DNA of 64,000 nt from assembly GCA_965229005.1 (NCBI GenBank), contig CBDDIP010000002.1, forward strand, positions 2,294,001 through 2,358,000. Reading direction: 5' to 3'. This document shows, piece after piece, positions 1-9,465 of this stretch (its first letter is position 1; every line of letters starts with the position of its first letter). The position numbers and the translations under genes were made by a program. The DNA comes from CBDDIP01 sp965229005. Lineage in GTDB: Bacteria > Actinomycetota > Acidimicrobiia > Acidimicrobiales > Ilumatobacteraceae. The notes below the pieces were generated by a model. The model saw only the letters and a program-made list of their open reading frames with translations. It was not told the origin of the DNA and searched no databases.

Positions 1-905
1 TTCGGCCGGGCGGCGTGATCATCCAGGTCGCCGCGGTGGGCATCCAGGGCGGCGACGTGCTCAACCGCCAGGGCGGGATGCTGGCCACCACGCCGCACAT
101 CGTCGGCTACCAAGCCTCCGGCACCGTGCTCGAGGTCGGCAGTGCGGTGACGTCGGTGACCGTCGGTCAACGGGTCGTCGCGACGATGGGCTTCGGCAGC
201 CACGCCGAGCTCGTCAGCGTTCCGGAAGGTGCAGTGTGGGCGATCCCCGACGCGGTGTCCTTCGACGACGCTGCCGGCGTGCCGATCGAGTACGGCACCG
301 CCGCCGACTGCCTGTTCGAGTTCGGCCACCTGCAGGCCGGGCAGACCGTGCTGATCCAAGCCGGTGCCGGGGGCGTCGGCCTCTCCGCGATCCAGCTGGC
401 CAAGGCCGCCGGCGCGTCGATGGTGCTGGCGACTGCATCGAGCGACGAACGCCTCGAACGGCTCGCCCACTTCGGCGCCGATCACGGCATCAACTACTCG
501 TCAGGGAGCGACGCGCTCGTGCGTGAGGTGCTTCGGCTGACCGACCGGCGCGGCGTCGACCTCGTCGTCGATCCGGTCGGCGGGAGCACCCTCGAGGCGA
601 GCATCGGCGCGCTCGCATACCGCGGGCGGATCAGCTGGGTGGGGCGTGCCGGCCGCGAGGAGCGTCCGCCGGACATCTCGGCGCTGATGGGCAAGAACGC
701 GGCGATCAACGGCGTGTTCCTCGGTGCCGAGCTGGCGATGAACCCGCAGCGCACCCGTCCGATGATCGACGAGCTGCTGGCGCGAGTCGCCTCCGGCGAG
801 CTGCGGGTGGTCATCGATCGCGCCTTCCCGCTGGCCGAGGCCGCCGAGGCGCACCGCTACATCGAGAGCCGTCAGGCGTTCGGGCGGGTCCTGCTGCACC
901 CGTGA
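1..905 (+). CDS. Zinc-type/quinone-oxidoreductase-like MDR protein, 5' truncated
   Basis: The reading frame is open from the first base, and the start codon lies upstream of the window; about 300 residues are visible. The protein belongs to the medium-chain dehydrogenase/reductase superfamily, which reduces quinones or enones with NAD(P)H. An N-terminal GroES-like part is followed by a Rossmann NADPH site, [19 protein letters not shown], around visible residue 120. There is no structural zinc Cys cluster, which favours the zinc-independent quinone oxidoreductase (QOR) branch over true alcohol dehydrogenases. The C-terminus, ending in AFGRVLLHP, is typical of the family. clpP starts 22 nt downstream with its own promoter-like hexamer. 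The substrate cannot be told from sequence. Confidence 0.88.
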   Translation, partial: RPGGVIIQVAAVGIQGGDVLNRQGGMLATTPHIVGYQASGTVLEVGSAVTSVTVGQRVVATMGFGSHAELVSVPEGAVWAIPDAVSFDDAAGVPIEYGTAADCLFEFGHLQAGQTVLIQAGAGGVGLSAIQLAKAAGASMVLATASSDERLERLAHFGADHGINYSSGSDALVREVLRLTDRRGVDLVVDPVGGSTLEASIGALAYRGRISWVGRAGREERPPDISALMGKNAAINGVFLGAELAMNPQRTRPMIDELLARVASGELRVVIDRAFPLAEAAEAHRYIESRQAFGRVLLHP

Positions 906-914
906 ACCGGCCGG

Positions 915-920
915 TAGCCT
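915..920 (+). promoter_or_regulatory. -10-like hexamer TAGCCT for clpP
   Basis: TAGCCT lies 7 nt before the clpP ATG with no Shine-Dalgarno sequence between them, which fits a leaderless transcript starting at the A of ATG. The same hexamer and spacing precede the UbiB-family gene at 22545. This is a pattern-based inference; no start site has been measured. Confidence 0.45.
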
Positions 921-927
921 TCCGACC

Positions 928-1536
928 ATGCCGTCGAACAACGCTCCGCTCCCCGGGCCCATGGCCCTCGACTCCGGGTTCGACCCGCGCAGCGACGTCT
1001 TCAACCGCCTGCTCAAGAACCGCGTGATCATGCTCGGCACCGACGTCAACGACGACATCGCCAACCAGATCTGCGCCCAGCTGCTGTACCTCGAGGGCGA
1101 AGAGAACAACGCCGACATCTGGCTGTACATCAACAGCCCCGGCGGCTCCGTCACGGCCGGCATGGCCATCTACGACACGATGCAGTTCGTCAGCTGCGAC
1201 GTCGCCACGGTCTGCATGGGCATGGCCGCCTCGATGGGCCAGTTCCTGCTCACCGCCGGCGCAGCGGGCAAGCGGTTCACGCTGCCGAACGCCCGGATCA
1301 TGATGCACCAGCCGCTCGCCGGTCTGCGCGGTCAGGCCACCGACATCGCCATCCAGGCCGAGCAGCTGGCCTTCACCAAGCGGCGCATGGCCGAGCTCAC
1401 CGCCCACCACAGCGGCCAGGCCCTGGAGCAGATCCAGAAGGACAGCGAGCGCGACCGTTGGTTCACCGCCGAGGAGGCCAAGACCTACGGCCTCGTCGAC
1501 AACGTCATCGGCAAGCGCGGCGAGATCCCCGCCTGA
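928..1536 (+). CDS. clpP: ATP-dependent Clp protease proteolytic subunit ClpP
   Basis: This serine peptidase forms the tetradecameric barrel that degrades substrates unfolded by ClpX or ClpC in the cytoplasm. The 202-residue length is normal. The catalytic triad is visible as Ser102 in GMAASMG, His127 in IMMHQPL and Asp176 in SERDRW. The handle and axial regions ([19 protein letters not shown]) are intact. It is not next to clpX or a second clpP here; actinobacteria usually carry several clpP genes, so this may be one of a set. Its 3' end faces the DUF1272 gene with only 6 nt between the stop codons. Confidence 0.97.
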   Translation: MPSNNAPLPGPMALDSGFDPRSDVFNRLLKNRVIMLGTDVNDDIANQICAQLLYLEGEENNADIWLYINSPGGSVTAGMAIYDTMQFVSCDVATVCMGMAASMGQFLLTAGAAGKRFTLPNARIMMHQPLAGLRGQATDIAIQAEQLAFTKRRMAELTAHHSGQALEQIQKDSERDRWFTAEEAKTYGLVDNVIGKRGEIPA

Positions 1537-1542
1537 GGATCG

Positions 1543-1854
1543 TCAGCGGTCCTCGGGCGCGATGCCCGAGATCGATGCACTGAACGCGACGACCTCGTCG
1601 TGAGTGAACGAGGCGTGGTGACGTGTCGTTCCCGCCGGCCGCTTGGCCAGTGACAGCCCGGGCCGCCACTCGGTCGACGGCCTGATCGGTCGCGGTGTGA
1701 AGCCGCCGCCGCAGTTCGGGCACACGTTCGACAGCGGACCGTCGACGCAGTCGGCGCAGTACGTGCACTCGTAGGTGCAGATCCGTGCCGCCGCCGAAGC
1801 GGGTGGCAGGTCGACGTCGCACAGCTCGCAGTTCGGTCGCAGTTCCAGAGCCAT
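1543..1854 (-). CDS. DUF1272 cysteine-rich small protein
   Basis: A 103-residue protein starting MALELRPNCELCDVD. It carries a dense Cys set: CELC, then CTYECTYCADC, then CPNCGG. This matches the DUF1272 family of short, probably zinc-binding proteins of unknown function. The family core is about 60-80 residues; here about 40 extra C-terminal residues rich in Ser, Ala and Thr follow. The ATG at 1854 fits the conserved start, and CACACT lies 6 nt upstream as a possible leaderless -10. It is convergent with clpP. The fold suggests a treble-clef or zinc-ribbon-like binding module, but no partner is visible. Confidence 0.82.
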   Translation of the reverse strand: MALELRPNCELCDVDLPPASAAARICTYECTYCADCVDGPLSNVCPNCGGGFTPRPIRPSTEWRPGLSLAKRPAGTTRHHASFTHDEVVAFSASISGIAPEDR

Positions 1855-1919
1855 CCGGCGAGTGTGCGCATCGGCTGCCGAGAAGGCAAGGACGGATCGC
1901 CCACACCCACGGACACCGA

Positions 1920-2417
1920 TCAGGTGGTGGCCGTCGCTGCTGTCGTGTTCGCGCCCGTGGCCGGGGTGGCGGTGTCGGGCGTCAGGCTGGTCGGCGGCGC
2001 GGTGACGGGGACGTTGCCGATGGTGATGCCGCACTTCGACTGCGTGTACTCGACGACCCGCTTGGCGGCCTGGGTCGACTGACGGGCCGTGTCCGCGGCG
2101 AGCTGTGCCGATGCCGGGTCGGCGGGGTCGACCGTGGAGGCGGTCTCGATGGCGGTGACCATCGCGTTCCACTCCTCTTCGACGGCGATCGGCGCCTTGG
2201 CGGCCATGTCGCGATAGAGCCGAAGCGTGGCGTCGATGTCGTCCTCGGTGGCGATCACGGGCGCGCCGAGCGCAGCTTGTTGTTCGCCGACCGCAGCGCA
2301 GTAGGCGCCCTCGGTGCGTTGCGGCGCATCGGATCCGCAGGCCGCGACAACGCCCGCGAGCAGGCACGCAGCGGCGACGTGGAGGAGGACGGGGGGCCGC
2401 ACGGCGGTCAGTCTCAC
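1920..2417 (-). CDS. Small secreted lipoprotein of unknown function
   Basis: A 165-residue protein read from a GTG start. The N-terminus has Arg residues, a hydrophobic stretch and a lipobox ending VVAAC at residues 23-27, so it should be exported and lipidated on Cys27. The mature part is mostly helical and has two further Cys residues (in GAYCAAV and SKCGIT) that could pair. The last about 25 residues are a Thr/Pro/Ala-rich tail. I recognise no family. The start is uncertain, but the lipobox fixes it within a few codons. It is divergent from comM across a 168-nt gap. Confidence 0.72.
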   Translation of the reverse strand: MRLTAVRPPVLLHVAAACLLAGVVAACGSDAPQRTEGAYCAAVGEQQAALGAPVIATEDDIDATLRLYRDMAAKAPIAVEEEWNAMVTAIETASTVDPADPASAQLAADTARQSTQAAKRVVEYTQSKCGITIGNVPVTAPPTSLTPDTATPATGANTTAATATT

Positions 2418-2571
2418 AGGTCGGCGCCCGGTCGCGCCGGTCACGAGTTGGCAACTGGCTCGCGCTCGGGTTGGCGTCGCCGCGGCGGTCGCTACCGTCC
2501 CTGCGACCGTCGTTGGGGCCGGACGTCCCTCCCGAACCGATGCACCGCGCGTCATCACGACGCCGATCGAT

Positions 2572-2580
2572 CCGAGGAGG
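2572..2580 (+). promoter_or_regulatory. Strong Shine-Dalgarno for comM
   Basis: A GAGGAGG core ends about 6 nt before the ATG at 2586. It fixes the start of comM well downstream of the longest open frame, and it contrasts with the many genes in this window that have no Shine-Dalgarno sequence. Confidence 0.7.
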
Positions 2581-2585
2581 CGCGC

Positions 2586-4103
2586 ATGCTCGCCGCTGTC
2601 CGTTCTGCCACCTTGCTGGGCGTTGCCGGCCGCCCCGTCACCGTCGAGGTCCACGTCGGCGCAGGACTGCCCGGCTTCCTCATCGTCGGCCTGCCCGATG
2701 AAGCCTGCCGCGAGTCGCGCGACCGCGTGCGCGCCGCCTTGATGAGCAGCGGGCTGCGCTGGCCCGACCGCAAGATCACGGTGAACCTCGCTCCGAGCTC
2801 GCAGCGAAAGGGCGGCTCGGGGCTCGACCTGGCGATCGCCGTCGGCGTGCTGGTCGCCGACGGACAGGTCGAGGCGGAGGCGATCGAGGGCATGGGCTTC
2901 CTCGGTGAGGTCGGGTTGGACGGCACGCTGCGCGCCGTGCCCGGCGTCGCGCCGATGGTCGCCTGCCTCGACGACGTGCGCCCGGTGGTACCGGTGGCCA
3001 GCTACCGAGAGGCGCAGGCGATCGCCGATTGCCAGGTGCGCGTCGCCGGGACGATCGTCGAGCTCGTCGCCGCGCTGATGGGGGAGGAGCCATGGCCGAC
3101 GGTGCCGTTGGCAGAGGTGATCGACGACGAGCCGGCCGTGCCCGATCTGGCCGACGTGCGCGGCCAGGCGATGGCCCGCTTGGCGTTGGAGATCGCCGCA
3201 GCGGGCGAGCACAACCTGCTGCTGGTCGGCCCGCCCGGGTCGGGCAAGACGATGCTCGCCCAGCGGATGCCAGGGCTGCTGCCGCCACTGGACCGGGCCG
3301 TCGCGCTCGAGGCGACCATGGTGCACTCCGCTGCGGGAGTGCGTCTGCCATCCGCCGGTCTCATCCGCCTACCGCCGTTCCGCGCCCCGCACCACAGCAG
3401 TTCGATGGTCGCACTCGTCGGCGGCGGCAGCGTCAACCTGCGACCTGGTGAGATCTCGCTGAGCCACGGCGGGATCCTCTTCCTGGACGAGCTGGGGGAG
3501 TTCGCACCGACGGTCCTCGATGCCCTGCGCCAACCGTTGGAGGAGGGCGTCATCCGCATCGCCCGAGCTCGCGTCAGCGCCGCGCTGCCGGCGCACTTCC
3601 TGCTCGTCGCGGCGACCAACCCATGCCCGTGCGGTGGCGGTCCGCCCGGTGCGTGCGAGTGCGACGATGGCGCCCGCCTGCGCTACCTGCGTCGCCTGTC
3701 GGGGCCGCTGCTCGATCGTTTCGACCTGCGCGTCGGCGTCGACCGGCCGGAGGTCGACGACCTGCTGCACAGTGGTGGCGGGGAGAGCACGGCCGTCGCT
3801 GCGGCCCGCGTGGCGGTCGCCCGCGACCTGGCGATCCAGCGTGCCGGACACGTCAACTCGCGGATCCCGTCATCGTCGATCGACGCGCTCGCGCCGTTGG
3901 CAGACGCCGCACGCGAGCGTCTGCGCGTCGAGCTGGAACGCGACCGCCTGACGGGACGTGGCTACCACCGCATCCGGCGGGTCGCCCGCACGATCGCCGA
4001 TCTCCTCGACCCTGGCAGCGAGCTGGTCCTCGACCAGCACGTCGTGCTGGCGATGCAGCTGCGCGTCCGCCTACGGGTGTCCACCAGGGGGCAGGCGGCA
4101 TGA
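2586..4103 (+). CDS. comM: YifB/ComM family Mg-chelatase-like AAA+ ATPase
   Basis: A 505-residue protein of the YifB/ComM family. In naturally competent bacteria ComM is a branch-migration helicase that helps integrate incoming single-stranded DNA. Domains in order are an N-terminal Lon-protease-like part, beginning MLAAVRSATLLGV; a Mg-chelatase AAA+ domain with Walker A GPPGSGKTML (about residue 218) and Walker B ILFLDELGEF; the family-typical NPCPCG; and a C-terminal lid domain. The start is set by the GAGGAGG ribosome site. It overlaps dprA by an ATGA junction, so the two are translationally coupled. The comM-dprA pairing is conserved across actinobacteria. Confidence 0.94.
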   Translation: MLAAVRSATLLGVAGRPVTVEVHVGAGLPGFLIVGLPDEACRESRDRVRAALMSSGLRWPDRKITVNLAPSSQRKGGSGLDLAIAVGVLVADGQVEAEAIEGMGFLGEVGLDGTLRAVPGVAPMVACLDDVRPVVPVASYREAQAIADCQVRVAGTIVELVAALMGEEPWPTVPLAEVIDDEPAVPDLADVRGQAMARLALEIAAAGEHNLLLVGPPGSGKTMLAQRMPGLLPPLDRAVALEATMVHSAAGVRLPSAGLIRLPPFRAPHHSSSMVALVGGGSVNLRPGEISLSHGGILFLDELGEFAPTVLDALRQPLEEGVIRIARARVSAALPAHFLLVAATNPCPCGGGPPGACECDDGARLRYLRRLSGPLLDRFDLRVGVDRPEVDDLLHSGGGESTAVAAARVAVARDLAIQRAGHVNSRIPSSSIDALAPLADAARERLRVELERDRLTGRGYHRIRRVARTIADLLDPGSELVLDQHVVLAMQLRVRLRVSTRGQAA

Positions 4104-5245
4104 CGCTCAGCCGATCCGACGCATTCGCCGCTGCGCTCGCCGGGTTCCGTGGCATGAACCTGTCCCGCCTGCGGGCCCTCCTGCGCCACCACGACCCCGA
4201 GCGGGCCTTCGCCGTCGCCACCGGCGACCTGCCACCGAGTGGCCTGATCGCCAAGGTCTTCCACGAGGACCCCGAGCTCCTCACTCGCTGGCGACACGAG
4301 GCGACGCGCCGTTCACCGGACGCCGTGGGCGAGCGCTGCGAGGCGATCGGTGTTCGCGTCGTCGTGCACGGCGCACCGGACTACCCGGATCTGCTCCGCG
4401 ACGACACGGAGGCGCCACCGGTGCTGTTCGTGCAGGGCGACCTCGGGATGCTCGACGGGCGCCGAGCCGCCATCGTCGGCACGCGCAACGCCACCGGTCC
4501 CGGGCGGCACATGGCCACCCAGCTCGGACTCGAGCTGGCGGCCGCGGGAGTGCACATCGTCAGCGGATTGGCTCGCGGCGTGGACGGCTGCGCCCACCGC
4601 GGCGCGCTCAACGCCGCAGCGACGTCGGTGGGTGCGCCAGTCGGTCGTCCGATCGGTGTCGTCGCCTGCGGGCACGATGTCGTCTACCCACCCGAGCACC
4701 GCGAGCTGTGGCGGCAGGTCGGCGAGACCGGGCTGCTGTTGTCCGAGCACCCGCCGGGCTCGGCCCCGGAGGCGCACCGCTTCCCGTTGCGCAACCGCAT
4801 CGTGGCCGCGCTCAGCGAGGTGGTCGTGGTGGTCGAATCACGAGAGCGCGGTGGCTCCCTGATCACGGTCGAGGCGGCCAGCCAGCGCGGCATCCCGGTG
4901 ATGGCGGTCCCCGGTGGCGTGCACAGCCGTGCCTCGACCGGCACCAACCTGCTGCTGCGCGACGGGTCGGCACCGGTGCTCGATCCCGGCGACGTGCTCG
5001 TGGCAATGGCGCTGCAACGACGTGGCGCGCCGCCGGTCTCGATGGAGACGCGGGCGCGGCCGCTGCGCGAGGACGTGGCCGCGTACGAGGCCTGCGCGGC
5101 GGAACCGCGCACCGTCGAAGGGGTCGCGCTGGCGACCGGCAGCACGCTCATCGACGCCGCGATGGCCCTCGCCCGGCTCGAGCAGGCGGGGTGGTTGGCT
5201 CACCTCGACGGGTGGTTCGAATGCACCGGTACACCACTCCGATGA
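4100..5245 (+). CDS. dprA: DNA-processing protein DprA/Smf
   Basis: A 381-residue DprA, which binds incoming single-stranded DNA and loads RecA during transformation. The N-terminal helix-hairpin-helix/SAM-like part is followed by the Rossmann core with [11 protein letters not shown] and [18 protein letters not shown]. The family signature for DNA and nucleotide contacts then appears as [20 protein letters not shown] and [12 protein letters not shown]-terminal winged-helix DprA domain (about residues 325-381) is present. Its ATG overlaps the comM stop codon by 4 nt, and xerC begins 25 nt downstream. Like most actinobacteria with dprA, competence itself cannot be inferred from this pair alone. 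Confidence 0.95.
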   Translation: MTLSRSDAFAAALAGFRGMNLSRLRALLRHHDPERAFAVATGDLPPSGLIAKVFHEDPELLTRWRHEATRRSPDAVGERCEAIGVRVVVHGAPDYPDLLRDDTEAPPVLFVQGDLGMLDGRRAAIVGTRNATGPGRHMATQLGLELAAAGVHIVSGLARGVDGCAHRGALNAAATSVGAPVGRPIGVVACGHDVVYPPEHRELWRQVGETGLLLSEHPPGSAPEAHRFPLRNRIVAALSEVVVVVESRERGGSLITVEAASQRGIPVMAVPGGVHSRASTGTNLLLRDGSAPVLDPGDVLVAMALQRRGAPPVSMETRARPLREDVAAYEACAAEPRTVEGVALATGSTLIDAAMALARLEQAGWLAHLDGWFECTGTPLR

Positions 5246-5270
5246 GGCCACTGGAATACCCTCTCCAGTC

Positions 5271-6182
5271 GTGCCTCGAGGAACTGTCGCGCCTGAGCCC
5301 GTCGCGGCGTTCGCGACGTGGTCGATCGCTGCGTTCACCGCGTCGCTCACCAACGCCTCGACGAACACCGTCGACGCCTACCGGCGCGACGTGGAAGCCT
5401 TTGCACGCTGGTGCGATGCGGCTGGCATCGGCGGCCCGGCGTCGGTGGACCGCCTGGCGTTGCGCCGCTACGTGGCGTCGCTGGCGGCCGGCCAGTACGC
5501 CAAGCGCAGCGTGGCCCGCAAGGTGTCCTCGCTGCACCGGTACTTCGGCCACCTCGTGCGTACGGGCGTGCTGGCAGCGGATCCGAGCGCGTCGCTGCGT
5601 GCCCCGTCGGGCGAATCTCGTCTGCCGCAGGTGCTCGATCAGCACGATCTGTCCACCTTGCTGGACGGGGCGACACCGGAGGACGAACCGCACTGGCGAC
5701 GGTTGCGCGACGACGCCGTGCTCGAGGTGCTCTACGGCAGCGGGGTGCGCGTCGGCGAGCTGTGCGGCCTGGACGTCGACTCGCTCGACCTGCGGGCCGG
5801 CGCGGTCACCGTGTGGGGCAAGGGTGCCAAGGAGCGCCGGGTCCCGCTCAGCGCGCCGGCGGTGTCGGCGATGCGCGCGTGGCTCGGCGTGCGCAACGAG
5901 GTCGTGCCCGCTGATGCCGGCGCAGCGCTGTTCGGCAACGAGCGCGGCAACCGCCTGTCGCCGCGCGACGTCCGGCGCATCCTCGACCGACGCAGCCCGC
6001 GGCCGACGCATCCGCACGCGCTCCGCCACAGCTTCGCCACCCACCTGCTGGACGGTGGCGCCGACCTGCGCGCCGTGCAGGAATTGCTCGGTCACCGTGA
6101 CGTTGCCACGACACAGCGATATACACACGTCAGCAAGCAACGCCTTCGCGCTGTCTACCAGGAGACCCACCCTCGAGCATGA
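5271..6182 (+). CDS. xerC: Tyrosine recombinase XerC
   Basis: A 303-residue integrase of the Xer type, which resolves chromosome dimers at dif with XerD and FtsK. The N-terminal SAM-like core-binding domain (residues 15-100) is followed by the catalytic domain. Visible catalytic residues are Arg160 in SGVRVGEL, the Lys in [17 protein letters not shown] (HxxR), [10 protein letters not shown] and the nucleophile Tyr284 in TQRYTHV. The GTG at 5271 gives the usual length; the open frame upstream runs inside dprA and is not coding. It overlaps whiG by ATGA. Position between dprA and whiG is the standard actinobacterial context for xerC. Confidence 0.94.
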   Translation: MPRGTVAPEPVAAFATWSIAAFTASLTNASTNTVDAYRRDVEAFARWCDAAGIGGPASVDRLALRRYVASLAAGQYAKRSVARKVSSLHRYFGHLVRTGVLAADPSASLRAPSGESRLPQVLDQHDLSTLLDGATPEDEPHWRRLRDDAVLEVLYGSGVRVGELCGLDVDSLDLRAGAVTVWGKGAKERRVPLSAPAVSAMRAWLGVRNEVVPADAGAALFGNERGNRLSPRDVRRILDRRSPRPTHPHALRHSFATHLLDGGADLRAVQELLGHRDVATTQRYTHVSKQRLRAVYQETHPRA

Positions 6183-6931
6183 AGAGCGAACACGATCTCG
6201 ACAACTGGTGGCAGCGATGGACGGATCGCCGGGATCCGGTGGCTCGCGATCGCCTGATCGTGCACTACTCGCCGCTCGTCAAGTTCGTCGCCGGTCGCGT
6301 CGGTGCTGGCCTGCCGAGCAGCGTCGACCCCGGGGATCTGGTCAGCGCGGGCGTCTTCGGTCTGATCGACGCCGTCGAGCGGTTCGACCCGGAGCGTGGG
6401 GTCAAGTTCGAGACCTTCGCCGTCCCGCGCATCCGTGGCGCGGTGTTCGACGGCTTGCGCTCACTCGATTGGGTGCCTCGCTCGGTGCGCAGCCGCGCTC
6501 GCGAGGTCGAGGGCGCCTTCGCCGAGCTGGAGGGCCGCTTCGGCCGGGCACCCACCGACGAGGAGCTGTCCGGCTACCTGAAGATCACCGCCACCGAGTT
6601 CCAGAAGTGGCTCGTCTCGATCGCCTCGACCACGGTCGGCCCGCTCGACCGTGCGCTCGTCGCCGGTGCCGAGCCGCGAGCGCTGAACGGCGACGTGCCC
6701 GACTCCCCGGCGATGATGGTCGAGGAGTCCGAGGTCAAGCGGTTGGTGCGCCACGAGGTGCGCCGCTTGCCCGAGCGGGAGAAGCTCGTGCTGTCGCTGT
6801 ACTACGACGAGGGTCTCACCCTCGCCGAGATCGGTGGCGTCCTCGGCGTCACCGAGAGCCGCGTCTCGCAGATCCACACCAAAGCGGTGCTGCACCTGCG
6901 TGCCCGGCTGAGCGCCTCCGGCGTCACCTGA
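6179..6931 (+). CDS. whiG: WhiG/FliA-type RNA polymerase sigma factor
   Basis: A 250-residue group 3 sigma factor. In Streptomyces WhiG directs early sporulation genes; in motile bacteria FliA directs flagellar genes. Region 2 (about residues 25-95) includes [20 protein letters not shown] and [20 protein letters not shown], region 3 follows with [10 protein letters not shown], and region 4 includes [20 protein letters not shown]. Start overlaps the xerC stop by ATGA. No flagellar or sporulation genes are in this window, so its regulon is unknown. Acidimicrobiia carry this gene at the same locus even when not known to sporulate. Confidence 0.92.
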   Translation: MKSEHDLDNWWQRWTDRRDPVARDRLIVHYSPLVKFVAGRVGAGLPSSVDPGDLVSAGVFGLIDAVERFDPERGVKFETFAVPRIRGAVFDGLRSLDWVPRSVRSRAREVEGAFAELEGRFGRAPTDEELSGYLKITATEFQKWLVSIASTTVGPLDRALVAGAEPRALNGDVPDSPAMMVEESEVKRLVRHEVRRLPEREKLVLSLYYDEGLTLAEIGGVLGVTESRVSQIHTKAVLHLRARLSASGVT

Positions 6932-6962
6932 CGAGTCCGCCCCCGTTGCGCGGGGCACGGCG

Positions 6963-7523
6963 ATGATCCGCCGGGCGTGCGTCGTCATGCGACTGCTGGT
7001 GGTCATCGCGGCCATGCTCGTCCTGGAGCTGATGCCGCCAGCTGTGGACGCTGTTGCCACGTGCTGGGCGCCTCCGGTGCGCGGCGCGCTGCTGCAGCCG
7101 TTCGACCCACCGTCGTGCACGTACTGCGCCGGGTCGCGCGGCATCGTCCTGGCCGCCGTCGACCACGAGCCGGTGCAAGCGGTGGCGGCGGGAACTGTCA
7201 CGTTCGCCGGCAAGGTTGCCGGCACCGCCTACGTCGTCGTCGAGCACGCCGACGCGGTCCGCATCACCTACGGCAGGCTGGTCACCGTGGCCGTGCGGGT
7301 CGGTCAGACGGTGTCCGCCGGCACGACGATCGGCTCGGCGAGCGACGAGCTCTACGTCGGGCTGCGCGATCGCGACGACGAACCGCTCGACCCGACGCCG
7401 TTGCTCGGCCACTGGCGGGCCCGGCCGCGGCTGGTCCCGCTCGACGGCGCTCCACGCCGGCCGGCGGTCGTCACCCTGCGATGTCCTGGCGGCGTCGTGG
7501 CAGCGCCAGGTGGTGCTGGCTGA
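6963..7523 (+). CDS. Degenerate M23/LytM-domain exported protein
   Basis: A 186-residue protein with an N-terminal signal-like hydrophobic segment (residues 8-28) ending near VDAVA, then a LytM/M23 fold. The order of strands matches M23 endopeptidases, but the zinc ligands are gone. The usual HxGxD site reads [10 protein letters not shown], the YxH site reads TYGRL, and the HxH site reads ELYVGLRD. It is therefore probably a non-catalytic LytM factor acting as a regulator or structural binder in the envelope, as with EnvC or NlpD. Its place between whiG and rpsB is where actinobacteria commonly encode an M23 protein. The ATG at 6963 gives a complete signal peptide. Confidence 0.8.
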   Translation: MIRRACVVMRLLVVIAAMLVLELMPPAVDAVATCWAPPVRGALLQPFDPPSCTYCAGSRGIVLAAVDHEPVQAVAAGTVTFAGKVAGTAYVVVEHADAVRITYGRLVTVAVRVGQTVSAGTTIGSASDELYVGLRDRDDEPLDPTPLLGHWRARPRLVPLDGAPRRPAVVTLRCPGGVVAAPGGAG

Positions 7524-7654
7524 CCTGCGCCGATAGCATCCTCCACCGGTTCGCCGTCCGGCGGGCCGCACTTCAACACATCGGCACAGCCCACCTGCGG
7601 TCGCTTCGGCGCTCGGGCAGTGTCACCGCAACCGCAGGAGAGGGAGACCCCGTC

Positions 7655-8617
7655 ATGGCTGTTGTCACCATGCGTCAGATGCTCGAGGCCGGCGTGCACT
7701 TCGGGCACCAGACCCGCCGTTGGAACCCGAAGATGAAGCGGTTCATCTTCGGTGAGCGCGGCGGCATCTACATCATCGATCTCGAGCAGACGCTCACCCG
7801 CGTCGAGGCTGCGTACAACTTCGTCCGCGAGCTCTCCGCCAAGGGCGGCACCGTGCTGTTCATCGGTACCAAGAAGCAGGCGCAGGACCCGATCCGCAGC
7901 TACGCCGAGAAGTCCGGCCAGCCGTTCGTCAACGAGCGTTGGCTCGGCGGCATGCTCACCAACTTCGAGACGATCGCCAAGCGCGTCTCCAAGATGCAGG
8001 AGTACGAGCGCATGCGCATCTCCGGCGAGTTCGAAGCGATGCCGAAGAAGGAAGCGCTGCTGCTCACCCGTGAACTGGACAAGCTGCAGAAGAACCTCGG
8101 CGGCATCCGCAACCTCGGCAAGCGTCCCGACGCGGTGTTCATCCTGGACACCAAGAAGGAGCACATCGCGGTCACCGAGGCCAACAAGCTGAAGATCCCG
8201 GTGATCGCCGTCGTCGACACCAACGTCGACCCGGACGTCGTGCAGTTCCCGATCCCCGGCAACGACGATGCCATCCGCGCCAACGCGCTGATGTGCCGCG
8301 TCATCGCCGAAGCCGTCGAGGAGGGTCGTTTCATCGCCTCCAAGCGCAACCCGCAGACCGCAGCGCCCAAGCGCAGCGCCGAGGACGAAGCTGCCTTCGC
8401 CCAGGCGCAGGCCGACGCCCGCCGTCAGGCCGCGCAGGCACAGGCCGAGCGTGACGCCCGCGTCGCTGCTGCTGCCGCCGCACCGGCCGACGAGACCGCC
8501 GACGCCATCGAAGCCAACCCCGAGGCGATCGAGGCCAACCCGGAAGCCGTCGAGGCTGTCGAGGCTGCCCCGGAAGCCGAGACCACCACCACCGAGACCG
8601 AGAGCACGGAGAGCTGA
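7655..8617 (+). CDS. rpsB: 30S ribosomal protein S2 with long acidic C-terminal tail
   Basis: The S2 core (residues 1-230) begins [20 protein letters not shown] and contains the conserved [10 protein letters not shown] and [14 protein letters not shown]. The ATG at 7655 follows a purine-rich ribosome site, AGGAGAGGGAGA. The total length of 320 residues is about 80 more than most S2 proteins. The extension is low-complexity: an Ala/Gln/Arg helix, then repeated EANPEA units, then an acidic Thr/Glu tail. Such tails occur in other actinobacterial S2 proteins, and their role is not known. tsf follows after 6 nt, as in nearly all bacteria. Confidence 0.96.
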   Translation: MAVVTMRQMLEAGVHFGHQTRRWNPKMKRFIFGERGGIYIIDLEQTLTRVEAAYNFVRELSAKGGTVLFIGTKKQAQDPIRSYAEKSGQPFVNERWLGGMLTNFETIAKRVSKMQEYERMRISGEFEAMPKKEALLLTRELDKLQKNLGGIRNLGKRPDAVFILDTKKEHIAVTEANKLKIPVIAVVDTNVDPDVVQFPIPGNDDAIRANALMCRVIAEAVEEGRFIASKRNPQTAAPKRSAEDEAAFAQAQADARRQAAQAQAERDARVAAAAAAPADETADAIEANPEAIEANPEAVEAVEAAPEAETTTTETESTES

Positions 8618-8623
8618 TCCGCG

Positions 8624-9412
8624 ATGGCATTCACTGCAAAAGACGTCCAGGCGCTGCGCCAGAGCACCGGTGCCGGGATGATGGACGCCAAGAAGGCCCT
8701 CGAGACCAACGACGGCGACATGGAAGCGGCCAAGCAGTGGCTGCGTGAGAAGGGCCTCGCGGCCAGCGCGAAGCGCGACGATCGCGAGAACTCGCAGGGC
8801 GTCGTCGCCCTCGTGATCTCCGACACCGTCGGCGCCATCGTCGAGCTCAAGAGCGAGACCGACTTCGTCGCCGGCAGCGACCAGTTCAAGGACGAGGCCA
8901 ACACCCTCGCCGAGCTGGTGGCCGCGAAGGGCGAGGCAGCGGTGGCCGAGCGCGCCCAGCAGCTCGACGATCTGAAGATCGTCCTCAAGGAGAAGATCGA
9001 GCTCGGCAAGGTGGCGCGCATCGAGGCCGCTCCCGGCAACGTGCTCGAGAGCTACCTGCACATCCAGGGCGGCCGCGGCGTCAACGCCGTGATCGTCGAG
9101 ATGTCCGGAGCCACCAAGGAGCTCGCTCACGACGTCGCCGTGCACATCGGCTTCGCCCGTCCGAAGTACCTCGTTCGCGACGAGGTCCCGGCCGAGGTCG
9201 TCGACCACGAGCGCGAGACGTTCGAGACGATCAGCCGCAACGAGGGCAAGCCCGAAGCTGCGCTGCCGAAGATCGTCGAGGGTCGCGTCAACGGGTTCTT
9301 CAAGGACACCGTGCTCACCGAGCAGCCGTACGCGAAGGACGACAAGGTGTCGATCAAGCAGTTCATCGGCAGCGCCTCGATCGTCCGCTACGCGCAGGTC
9401 GAGATCGGCTGA
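8624..9412 (+). CDS. tsf: Translation elongation factor Ts
   Basis: A 262-residue guanine-nucleotide exchange factor for EF-Tu. The N-terminal UBA-like domain carries the signature [16 protein letters not shown], followed by [12 protein letters not shown] and the core motif [10 protein letters not shown]. The C-terminal dimerisation region ends [17 protein letters not shown]. The length is close to that of other actinobacterial EF-Ts. It follows rpsB by 6 nt and probably shares its transcript. pyrH follows after 53 nt. Confidence 0.97.
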   Translation: MAFTAKDVQALRQSTGAGMMDAKKALETNDGDMEAAKQWLREKGLAASAKRDDRENSQGVVALVISDTVGAIVELKSETDFVAGSDQFKDEANTLAELVAAKGEAAVAERAQQLDDLKIVLKEKIELGKVARIEAAPGNVLESYLHIQGGRGVNAVIVEMSGATKELAHDVAVHIGFARPKYLVRDEVPAEVVDHERETFETISRNEGKPEAALPKIVEGRVNGFFKDTVLTEQPYAKDDKVSIKQFIGSASIVRYAQVEIG

Positions 9413-9465
9413 CGCCTCCGTCAGGAATGCTCCCGACTCCGGGAAATCGAGTAGACAGGTCTCTC

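Noticed and set aside
3958..6966. A 1002-codon plus-strand open frame across dprA, xerC and whiG
   Set aside because: It is Arg/Pro-rich shadow sequence out of frame with three well-supported genes.
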